DNA from: Amblyornis subalaris
Taxonomy: Eukaryota > Chordata > Aves > Passeriformes > Ptilonorhynchidae
Direction: 5' to 3'
Assembly: GCA_018881555.1 (NCBI GenBank)
Contig: JACAXG010000050.1
Coordinates: 3,100,001 to 3,164,000, forward strand
DNA length: 64,000 bases
The position numbers were made by a program, and so were the translations under genes. Position 1 is the stretch's first letter, and every line of letters starts with the position of its first letter. Below are positions 1 to 9,800 of this stretch, piece by piece. Under the pieces are notes generated by a model, which was not told where the DNA came from, searched no databases, and saw only the letters and a program-made list of their open reading frames with translations.

Positions 1-3000
1 AAGGTTGCTAAGTTGCAGGCTGTTTACACTCTCATTCTAGACTGCAAGTCCTATTTCCAAGAGTTTCTTTATAGCTGGATGAAAGTAGTGTTTGTTTCTT
101 AGCAAGGATTATTTTGTGTGCCAGGTAAGTGAATTTAGTGAAGCTTGCCAAATCAGCCAAAATAAAGTTTCTTGAAAATAAGGAGATGTGCAGTTGAAAA
201 TTTGGTAAATACATGAAACCAAGAAGATAAGCAGCAACAGTGTGTTGTATTGATGCAGTGACACAGCAACAGATTCATATATGGAAAGAAGATAACAGAG
301 TAGATACTCTGTACACTGTTACACACTTGAGCATTAAATCTCTTTTTTATTAGCTTTGTCTGGTGATATAACCTCTTCTTATTTTTCATGTGTGCTGGGA
401 CTGTTGGGTAGGAAGCAGGGTGGTTTCTGAATTTTTTTTTATTTCTGCTGCCACTTTTCCTAGAACATAGAAATATGTTGATCTAAAGGTAACTTCTGGA
501 TTTATTTCTTGATCCAGTTTCAGTCTAAGAAAAAGGCTTTAAGTTTTTTTTTTTACTTTTTTAATATAATTGGAAAAATAAATTGGTAGGGTCAGTCACT
601 GTAAGTTTGATTTCTTGTATTATGAGGAGCATATAATAACCACTGAGAATTGTATACTTAAATGAATAATTGTCTCTACATTTCATCTTTTTCTGTTCCC
701 TTTTCTGATANAAGGTAGGGCCATGGCTTGAAGGATAATATCCTTAAGCTTGTGTTTGCTTAATTTTTTAAAAAACAGTAAAGATTCCCTTTACTGTTCC
801 AAACAGGCTTTTGTTCCAAAGCCATTTAATTATTATACAATGAAATGGTTCTATTTCTAACTTACCTAAAATCTAGTCAGACTGTTCAGCAAGACTTCCA
901 TTTTTTTTTGGCTGTGTATTAAATTCCAGTCAGCTTTGGAGCTAGAAACATATTGCTTAAGCACATATTGAGAAGAAAGTTTTCTTGATGAACTTTCCCA
1001 TGGTTGCTTCTCTTACATTTTACACATCTAATGCTGTGTGTGACTTTCTGAAATTTTGTTGGTCATACATAAAACAATTGCAATAAAAAAGTCTGCATAA
1101 TGAAAACTAAACAGTATTTTTTTCTTAAAACAGTCCCAGGAGTATGATATACAGGAACTTTCTATCAATCAGTAATTTGCTGGGTGTCTCAAGAACACTG
1201 AAACCCTGCCCAGGTAGAGAGGATGCATTAGACTGGAGCACAGTTATTAGGATCCGTGAGCATCTGCTTTTGAAAGTAGAAGGATTATTTAAGTTTCCAT
1301 AGAAAAAAGGCAGGCACATTCTTATACTTAAAAATTAATCTGTCATATTGCACGTAAGTTTTGGGTCAGATTGCATTCTCCTAATTAATGAAATAAAATT
1401 TTGCTATTCCATACAGTCAAGTGTTTGGTTTTACACTGTTTTATTTCTAAACAGCTGAAACACATTTTTTTCCCCGACTTTTAATTAGAAACTTGATATA
1501 ACATTGGTGGTAAAAGGCTGGTTTCAAAAATGGAGCTTATAATTGTTGACATTGTAATGATTTACTGCTACCTACTGTTTTTCACTCAAGAAGCCCAAGG
1601 TACTTTGATCTCCAAGTAAGCACTTGGCCTTTCTTGTCCCTTTGTGCCAGGCAGAACAACCGTGTTTCTGCTAGGGCTACGAGAACTCTGGGTTTGCTTG
1701 GGACACAGTACCCCAGTGCAGATGCACCACAGATGGCCTGGAGCACCCCTCCAAAAGCTGTGTGACTCACTCTGATCTGGAAAGGAGCCACGTGCTGGAC
1801 TAGTCTGCAACATTTGTTGATATCTGAGCATTGATGAGGTTGATAGGACCTCCTGAATGGGCCCTGTGCGGAGTTATGTTGGGACTTTCTCCAGCTCCCA
1901 AAGCCTATGAGGCTGGGGAAGGATGCAGAGATGACTTTACTGGATGTTTAAAAAAGAAACCTACCAGATCAGTTATTTCTGTATGTATTTACTGTAATGT
2001 TATTGCATATTTATACTGCCTAGTTACTTCTAAAAATAGCAAACTTTTTTTTAAATATGCTACAAAAACCCATATGCAAAAGTGGAAACCATCTCCTGTA
2101 GTGTCTTACCTATTGTTGCAGTATAATTTTCCAACACAATTCCTAAAATGGTCAGTCCTGACAGAACTTCTGTAGCTTAGTCTGCATAAAAGGCTGCTCC
2201 TAGCAATAAGCAGCTAAAATGGTTCATGCAGTTATAACTGCTCAGACACAGCACTTAAAACTAAAAATTATGAATAGCAGTGCTTATCTGGTAACAGGTT
2301 CTTTAATTCTCCTTAGTCNTCTTTCAGTGTTCAGATTATAATGGTATTTCTTAGCTGCTGTACTGTCAAATCAGAACAAGCAGTGAAAGCATTAGTTCAT
2401 AGTTCTATCAGAATTATTACGAGAGGGACAGAATTCAATTAGAAGGTCTGGGTCCATAGATTGATTAGATTATTCAACATAATCAACTTTCACTTAGAAC
2501 AGTGGTCTTAAATTATTTGCACTAGAATGGGTTTTTTTTTATCTTTAGTTCAATGTCTTTGAAGAAATATAAGCTAAATTTTTCAGCAATGAACATTTTG
2601 CCCAAATTGCTAATACATCTAAATCAGCTTATCACGTAATATAAATGTTTGCCTTTTTACAAGCAAGGCTGTGTACCGTGTGCTGTCTTTCTCTTTTCTA
2701 TAATTAGTAGAATTATTTGGAAATTGCAATAACACTTTGTCTGTATCTTTACAAGAAAGAAAATGACCTAAAAAGGGAAAAAAGGCAAGTCTAGGAAGGA
2801 GCACAGCTAATCTAAACACCACCCACAACTTGCAATCAGGGACACCCCCTCCCTTCTCCAACCAGATCTTTTCTGTATTTGTGTTTTGTTTTTGTTACTC
2901 AAACTCTCTCTTCACTACAGATTTCCCTACTTGGAAATATTATCGTTTGAGATCACTGTACAGCAACAACAGATAAAGCTATTCCAAGCTGCAAACTGGG

Positions 3001-4990
3001 CCATGGGGTAAAAGTTTGGAATCAGTAAAGAACATGTACACTGCAGACACAGGCTACCCCAGCATGGAAGTATTAAGTTCATCTGTCATTTTAGTAGTGT
3101 TCATGTTTATCAGGTGACTGTGTGCTGTCTCTGTACCTAGTAGACACTTTTCAAATAAGAAACTTGTGAAGAAAAATATGACTTTCCACTAGGAAAGCTG
3201 AATTTTGAACTGCTGTATACTGTCAAATGTCTTAACTACTGTCTTTACTAAAATTTTGCCCAGCAATACTTTGCCCAAGTTTTCTGAATGTGACAAATGG
3301 TTCAAAACAATCTTGAGTTCACAAAAATACCAGGACAATTTTCTTGCCAGGAAGAGACAGTATAAGAAATTAGAAGGACTTCTGCAAAAAGTTAGAATTG
3401 TGATTCTGCAAAAGTTTAGTGCATGGCAAGTGAAAATGTCTTTAAACGTGTTTTACATATCTGGAAGTAAAGTCACAGCTCCAATTTCTGGACATTTAAA
3501 CTTTTCCCTAGGATCCTTTTGGCTACAGCAACTAGGTAGAAACTGAAGGTATAACTCGTTAAGTTGGTACACAACCTTGGTGAGCCCTCCTGTGATATCT
3601 CCACTACCTGCACAAATCTTGGATAATAACGCAGCTAATTAGCTGGAAATTACATAAAGCTACTATGTATCAGTACAATTTAGGAGAAATCTCATGAAGC
3701 AATTGATTCTTGCAGAGATTGTCATCTCTAGAGCCCCTTCTTGGAACTAATGCTGTGGAAAAATAAGCTGTCTTTTTTTTCCGTACAATTCTTCCCATTT
3801 TGCCAGTTAGAAATAGCTTTAGCAAAGGCCTGGGATGGTAGCAGTGACAATAAACTGAAGGCTTTAAAATAAACTTGGCACTAAACCTCACTGTGTTTCT
3901 AGTTTACTGTTCGATTTGAGGTCAGTTGAGGCTTCCACTCAGCAAGTAGCTGCTGTAAGTTAAGTATGCTGAGACATCCTAAACAGCTGTGAAAGACACA
4001 AATGCAGAGTGTTTATGATTGCAATTCAGACAGACCACTAAGATGGTAGTTTGTTCCCACAGGAATGAACAATTGACAATAGTTTCTCTGACAGTTAAAA
4101 GCAACTTGATTGTTAGGGTTTTGGCCCCTTTATGCCAAAGTTTTTTGATGGAAACTGTAAGGCTTGCCAAGTTGGAGTGAGGACTTACTATAGTGGAAAA
4201 AAAAAAGGAAATGGTCAAGTTTAATTTGTGGTTGTAAAAGATGACTGCATTATAGGGAAAGCTTTTAGGTTTCAGAATAGTGTTGAGGACTGCAGGGGAA
4301 GAGCCCTGGCCAGGCAGTACTAGAATAAGAGGTCATTTTGGCAAAGGAAACTAGTTTATTGTTAATTCCTTAAGAGGCTTAGGGTGACACTTAAAACTAA
4401 ATTTCGGGTTATGGCAATGCCTTAACTGTCAAAGTACTTCATCAACTCCTTCAATCCCAAATAGTAAATGTAACTCTTCCCCACCTCCCCTGCCTTTACT
4501 CCAGCTGAAATTCCAGTTTAGAAGATGACAAATCATAGACCATGCAAATCTAACACGGGAAAAAACCATACATTTGCCTTTGCTTTTTGACCTTACGTAC
4601 AAATCTTACAGTACCTTTAGCTCATCAGTCTCAGATTGAATGATAATAAATTTTATCCTGTCTACAGCCCTCACTCAGCCCGCAATTTCATCAATATAGA
4701 CTGCTCTTCTATTCCCACTATCCCCAGCCATGGGACTTCTGAGTCCCAAGCCAATCTACATTTCTAGTTTTTATCTCAGTCTTGCAGGATCCATCAATAG
4801 ATCCAGTTTTTCAGCCTTTCCTGTCGACCTCTCAACCTAGCCCTAATCTGAATTAGTGTTTTTGAGGAAAGACCAGGAAGTCAAGCTGGGTCCTTTCTGT
4901 CCTCTTTAACCTAAATCTAACACCCAATATTGACTGGCACAAAATGGGTTAACGCAGATCCTGGAGAAGAAATGGACGGAATTATTTTTA
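1..4990. other. 5' flanking intergenic DNA, no gene recognised
   Basis: No open frame in this stretch resembles a known protein. The longest (1831-2175 and 3205-3546 on +, each about 113 codons) have low-complexity, AT-driven composition and no domain that I recognise. In mammals the neighbour on this side of EPM2A is FBXO30, in the same orientation, so part of this stretch could be its 3' UTR. Nothing in the sequence proves that. Only short homopolymer runs were noticed, and no identifiable transposon. Confidence 0.5.
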
Positions 4991-5031
4991 AAGATAGTAT
5001 TTGACACATCAGAATCCAAGGAACAATTCTT

Positions 5032-5037
5032 TTTATT
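5032..5037 (-). promoter_or_regulatory. Possible poly(A) signal for a minus-strand transcript
   Basis: The minus strand reads AATAAA here, about 725 bases beyond the stop codon of the candidate minus-strand frame at 5761-5895. It is the only good hexamer I noticed in that 3' stretch on that strand. On its own a hexamer is weak evidence; it matters only if the candidate gene is real. Confidence 0.2.
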
Positions 5038-5760
5038 TTTTCACAAGGCTTACAGGTGTAAGATGAGGCATAAAGCAGTTCCAGTTTGTCCAAAGATGCA
5101 AGTTGCTGGTCTCTCTTTACGTTGAGGCTTAGACAACAGCCGGGAACTAACTGTCAGTCAGATGTACTACTGGATCCTGCGGTTTCATAGCTGAGACTGT
5201 GACAGGAAGGAACAGAAGCATATGGTTTTAGGTAGATACAATATGCTGTGGTGGTTTTAGGACTCCCATCAAGCTTGAGCTTTAAGACAAAACCCCAAGT
5301 TGGTACATTCTGTCGTGCCCATCATGCTAAAATGAAGGTGTATGGTAAAGAGATACGTACTTGAAAGACAGTTGTAAGATAGGGTATGGGTAGCTCAACT
5401 GTAAGGTTGAGCAAAAACAAAGATTAAAATGTAATGCACTGTTCCACAAAGGCAGCAGTGCTACAATGAAGACTGCTACTAGCAGAAGTGGAGGACAATG
5501 AGAATTCCATTAGCTTTGGTTACGTCTGGAAAAGTGGAGGCATATCACTTACACAAGTTCAATGAGTATCAGTGAAAATTAGCTAAGGCNCTGTTAAAAA
5601 TAAATTTGGCAGCACATACACTTCAGCGTGTTGTCACCCCTGAATACGGGAAACAAAATAGCCATCTTTTGAGGCAGGATTTCTTTTGNCTCACTGAAAG
5701 GCCTTCATCCTGTTCCCAGAACTTGACCTAAATAAAGTTACCACTCCTCTGTTTCTGTCC

Positions 5761-5895
5761 TTAAAAGCTCATGAAATGGGTGTATTCAAGCAGGGACCGC
5801 CCTATAAATGGTTGGATCGCATCCTCTTCCTCAGTTAGCCTTTGTAAATCCTGAATATCGCTGCACGTAGGAGTTGCCAAATTTTCCCCTTCTGG
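5761..5895 (-). CDS. Candidate terminal coding exon of an unrecognised small protein
   Basis: On the minus strand a consensus-like 3' splice site (TTCTGTTTACAG) ends at 5896. It is followed by 44 sense codons and a TAA at 5761-5763. The peptide starts PEGENLATPT, has an acidic helix-like middle (DIQDLQRLTEEED) and ends EYTHFMSF. Its composition looks protein-like rather than AT-driven. A short frame at 5926-6021 could be the exon before it, joined through a very small intron of 57 bases (donor GTTAGA after codon GAG at 5953). I do not recognise the protein family. It lies about 680 bases upstream of the EPM2A start and is divergent to it, so a shared CpG-island promoter is possible. A 135-base open stretch can arise by chance, so this is a hypothesis. 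Confidence 0.3.
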   Translation of the reverse strand, partial: PEGENLATPTCSDIQDLQRLTEEEDAIQPFIGRSLLEYTHFMSF

Positions 5896-5925
5896 CTGTA
5901 AACAGAACGCGTGCAGTTGTGAGCT

Positions 5926-6021
5926 CTAGGTTTTTTCAAAAAGCTTTCTAACCTCCCTCAGCATTTCACATTTCTGCTGCCACCACGACTGGCTGCCTGT
6001 CAGCGGGGAAGACACAGACAT
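5926..6021 (-). CDS. Candidate upstream coding exon of the same minus-strand gene
   Basis: An ATG at 6019-6021 on the minus strand opens a frame that begins MSVSSPLTGS and continues with a tryptophan- and glutamine-rich helix-like run (SWWQQKCEMLRE). Unspliced, it stops at TAG 5926-5928 after 31 residues. If spliced at GAG|GTTAGA (exon end 5953) to the acceptor at 5896, it joins in phase 0 with the exon at 5761-5895 to give a 67-residue protein. A possible non-coding first exon could lie in the CpG island, with a good GTGAGG donor just below 6256. The 57-base intron is near the lower limit for vertebrates, so the exon could be real with a different partner, or spurious. Confidence 0.22.
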   Translation of the reverse strand: MSVSSPLTGSQSWWQQKCEMLREVRKLFEKT

Positions 6022-6520
6022 GATGAACACTGAAGTGTTATTTGCAGCCAGCCCTTGCTTGTAGCTGCACGTACGGCAGTTTTTAATGATGTGCTTGCTG
6101 CGCTAAATTAAGCCTGGGCTCTTGGGAGTAATTGCAGTGGCTTCCTTTAACGCAGCAATAATCCTTGTTAAACTCAGCATACGTAATGCGTAGCCTTTGG
6201 CAATCTGCGGAGCCAGTGGTTAGCTGCAGAGGGGGACTGCCATCCCAGTCCTCACTTTAGGAGGCGATCGGGGGTCGGTGTTGTCGGAACTCCCAGCCGG
6301 TGTTTTCGGAGGGGAAGTGCCCTCGGCTACAAGCGTGCGGCAGCCGAGCGCCTAAAACAGCCGCACCGCGAACAGCCCCGCTCCACGGAACCGCTACTCG
6401 GATGCCACCGAGCCAAGAGGCAGGCCCGGGGGCCGGGGCAGACGCGGTGTCCGGCGTCCGGCCCCGGCGGAAGGGCGGGCCCGGCGCGGCCCCCCAGCGG
6501 CGGCCGCTCTCCCGGCCGTG

Positions 6521-6572
6521 CTGCAGCAGTAGCGGAAGTCTCCGTTAGAACGATATTCGTTCTGCAGCAGTA
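6521..6572. repeat. Direct repeat and inverted repeat just upstream of the start codon
   Basis: The 11-mer CTGCAGCAGTA occurs at 6521-6531 and again at 6562-6572, the second copy ending two bases before the ATG. Between them and overlapping the second copy lies a perfect 7-base inverted repeat with a 3-base spacer (AGAACGA TAT TCGTTCT, 6547-6563). Together they could form a small hairpin at the end of the 5' UTR. A functional role is not shown. Confidence 0.6.
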
Positions 6573-6574
6573 AA

Positions 6575-6836
6575 ATGCTGTTCCGCTTCGGCGTGGTGCT
6601 GCCCGCTCGGGTGACGGAGGGCGGCGCGGAGCTGCTGGTGGCCGGGTCGCGGCCGGAGCTGGGCGAGTGGGACCCACGGCGCGCCGTGCCCATGAGGCGG
6701 GCGCGGCCGAGCGCCCCGCTGCCTGCTCAGGAGCCCACGCTGTGGCTGGCGGAGGTGGCGCTGCCGGACGAGGACGCCGCCAGCCCCTTCTGGTACAAGT
6801 TCCTGCGGCGGGAGGGCAGCCACTTCCTCTGGGAAG
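6575..6836 (+). CDS. EPM2A: EPM2A coding exon 1 (CBM20 N-terminal half)
   Basis: This exon encodes residues 1-87 and the first base of Gly88. It holds the SRPELGEW segment with the glycogen-binding Trp32, then a GC-rich variable loop shorter than in mammals, then FWYKFLRRE. The donor is GAAG|GTAACG. Reading on into the intron stays open to a stop at 6953-6955. The first intronic codons also encode Gly-Asn-Gly, as exon 2 does, so the exon end is set by homology and the donor site and not by the open frame. Confidence 0.94.
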
Positions 6837-9800
6837 GTAACGGAGGGGACCCCCGCGCCGCCTCTCGCACCGCCGCCGCTGCCCGGCCGCAAGGACGTGC
6901 CCGCCGCCGGCCCTGCCGGGAGGGGCGGAGGGGCGCTGCGGGCGCTTGTCCTTGAGGAATGGCTTTCCCTGCCGTCGCACCGGCAGCTCCGCCTTGTGCT
7001 TGCCGGGAGGGTGTCCCGGTCGGCCGGGCCGTGGCCTGAGCTTGGTGCTGCCGATGCTCCTGCACAGGGGCGGCCTGAGCTGTGCCTGCCCAGGCTGGCG
7101 TGGCGTGACGTGACTTCTCGCTAACAAAAACATTTTTTAACCGTGAGATGGAGGCGAGTGAATGCAGAAGGGAGCTGCCCTTCTAGATTGGTAGAAGTTA
7201 TTTGAAAGGGTTTCATTATTTTTTCCCCCTTACTTTAGGCATCCTTGTCATGATGTTTTGTTTTGTTTTCTTTCTTTCCCCAGAAGTATAGAATTCAGGA
7301 TCTCCTACTTATGCGCTGTGGCGTGGGTTGTTACTTTATTTCGCAAAGCTGACATGTCATGATGACATTTTCAGACTGGTAAATTTTACCATTGGGATTT
7401 CTTAAAGAAAAACACAGGGAGAAGTTCAATTACAGCTTTTTGAGTCTTCTTGCTGTTTCAGTAGCACTTCCACCGTATTTTCCTCCTGTTGTGTGTTGTC
7501 AAACATTGAATAACTCTAGTCAGTTTCCATGTGCTGTTCTGGTGTATTTAAGTATCTTAAATACAAGAGAACACTCAGACAATTGTCTGCTGAGTCAAAT
7601 AAAGCTCTAAATATACCTCTTGTTACTGAGGAATGGATCTGACCTAGTGAAAGGAAGACAGATCACTAGGTAATTTGTGGGTTTTTTTTTTAACTCATAG
7701 CTTTATAATCCATATACCAAAATAAAACATTGTAAAGCAGTTGCTCTTCACCCATTTTAAGAATACATACCACATTTCTAAACTGCCTTTCTGTCATGTA
7801 GACTAAAACATGCATGTTGTCGTAACTGTTGCATTTGTTTGTTCTTCTTCATGCTAATAAAAGACTATGTGTTAATGCTGCATTCGTAGAAGTTTACATC
7901 ATGAAGGACTATATAGNTCATGCCATAGTAATTGTTTTATTTAGCAGCTAAACCAAATAGTATATTCTGCCTGTTTTAACCATGTTTTTCTTTTCCAGAA
8001 TTGCAGAAAAAGTGAATTTATGGAATAAAAATCTTTACATCTGTCCAAGGAAGCAGAATTGGTTCTCTTTTGAAGGTGCCAAGTTGTACATAATATGACA
8101 ATGATACTGGTATATAAAGAGGTCCTCACCACACAGAATACAGTAATAAGAGTAGAGTTCCAGACTACAGAGAATCAGCAATTGTAAGGTTGATGGTTAC
8201 TGTCTGGTTTGGAAGTAGTGGTAGCTCAAGTTATTGTCTATTCGTGAGAGCATATTTAAGAAATGTAGTCAGAGTAATAAACATACTGTATTTTGGCAGA
8301 TTTGCAGTTTTAGGATTAACCTTTGTGGCATTTTGTTCTTGTCATTTTGAATGCTCAGGCATTTGAGCTCACTGCTTAGCTGGAATGATAGAAAGCAAAT
8401 AGGCATATCATCCAAGAACAGAGGAGTTTTTTAATTAGTCATTCATATCAACAATTTTCTCCTAAGTTGATATTTACAGGAAAGAACTAAATTTTCTTAA
8501 ATCTTGAAATTTATTGCTCTTCATGTATTACTTGAACGGAGCCTAAGGATGTTTTCCTATCCAATCAATCTTGCAGTTCTTTTTTATCTGTTTTAATGTT
8601 TGGTTTTTTTTAAACTCTTTATCAATAAAAGTTTTGGCTGTCATCTGTTTATTCTTATAAAAATCTGAATTTGAAAAGATAATTCCCTTTTTAAGAAAAG
8701 AACGGGGGTTTTTTTGTGTGATATGCAAATGCTGGGCATTGACTCTTTAGTATTCTGCATGTTTAGAATTAAAATGTGCTTTGGGAGACATTTAGCACTT
8801 ACAGAACATCTGCAGTTTTGAAGACATGGTTATGATGGTTAGAGGAAATTGCAGAATGTTACTTGCTCTAAGTTTAAGAGCTGAGGCATTTATGTGTAAC
8901 CAGAGAAACTCCAGCCCAGTTATGGATGTGAGATGTTTACGTATATTGTATATTGAAATCATGTGCTGTATTTAAGAAAATTACTCCCAGTTTTTCATTC
9001 ATACATGTGTGTGAGAATTCCACTGGAAGCACATATTGTTTTTATAATAGTATGGTACATACTCTATCATATATTTTGAGTATAAATTGCAGCCATTCCA
9101 GTGCAGTGGGGAAACTGAGAGATAAAGTGGGTGTAGTTGTTTCTGTGGGCTAGAAGAGTCGAAGTCGCGGGGCAGTGTTCTGTGGATTTTGGGTTCTGCC
9201 AGGTGGGCTGGTAGGAAGCTTTCAGGCAAGGCTTGGCCTGCGTGAGGATGGCTGGGTTGTTGCTTGTGTCTGGAGGGAACAAATTCCCCTCTCTAGGAGG
9301 ATGATGTGGGAGATGAGACTCCTTCGTGCTCCCTAAGGATCAGATACTTACCTCTGCTGTCCCAGGGTGATGTTGCTGGTCTGCACCCAGCACCTGTCAC
9401 TTAAAGCCATTGAGTGTTTCTGGCTCAGATCCCATGAGCTGTGTGGGGTTTCTTCAGGGTTGGTACTTGCTTACTTGCCGTGAAAGCTGAAGCCTGGTAT
9501 CCAGGAGGGTTTGTAATATGCTATGGTGTCTGTAGAAACAGATTGGTTATGTTGAGCTTTAGAATCTGGGAATAGGTTTAGAAAAAAAATAAATTCGTGT
9601 ATATACTTCTTCCCTCCCAGCTGCACCTGTGTCTGTCTGTGTACTTTGTTTTTGATGTTGATTCTTCAAAACTGGACTTCACGTCTCTCAGCCTGGAAAG
9701 TAAAGTCTCTCAGCAGTTGTGCCTACTGTCAAAACTAAATAAATACAAGATGAAACTCATGCTTGAATTTGTTTTTGTGAGTTTATGATGGAACACTCAT

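Larger units (their letters stand above)
6270..7110. promoter_or_regulatory. EPM2A: CpG island over the EPM2A promoter and first exon
   Basis: This stretch is strikingly GC-rich with frequent CG dinucleotides, against an AT-rich background on both sides. It covers the region just upstream of the laforin start codon, all of coding exon 1 and the start of intron 1. There is no obvious TATA box, as expected for a broadly expressed CpG-island promoter. The transcription start cannot be fixed from sequence alone. An ATG at 6300 opens a frame closing at 6548, before the laforin start, so it would be an upstream ORF if transcription starts before 6300. Long open frames on the minus strand here (for example 6327-7133) reflect GC-rich composition and are not called as genes. 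Confidence 0.8.

Noticed and set aside
3205..3546. 113-codon open frame, +
   Set aside because: No homology recognised and a lysine/phenylalanine-rich, AT-driven composition. It could be UTR sequence of a neighbouring gene, but not evidently coding.
1..5000. FBXO30 terminal exon or 3' UTR
   Set aside because: Expected from mammalian gene order, but no FBXO30 coding sequence is present and a UTR cannot be recognised without alignment.
6327..7133. 268-codon open frame on the minus strand
   Set aside because: It lies antisense to EPM2A exon 1 in a CpG island. Its Pro/Ala/Arg-rich composition is what GC-rich DNA gives in any frame, and no domain is visible.
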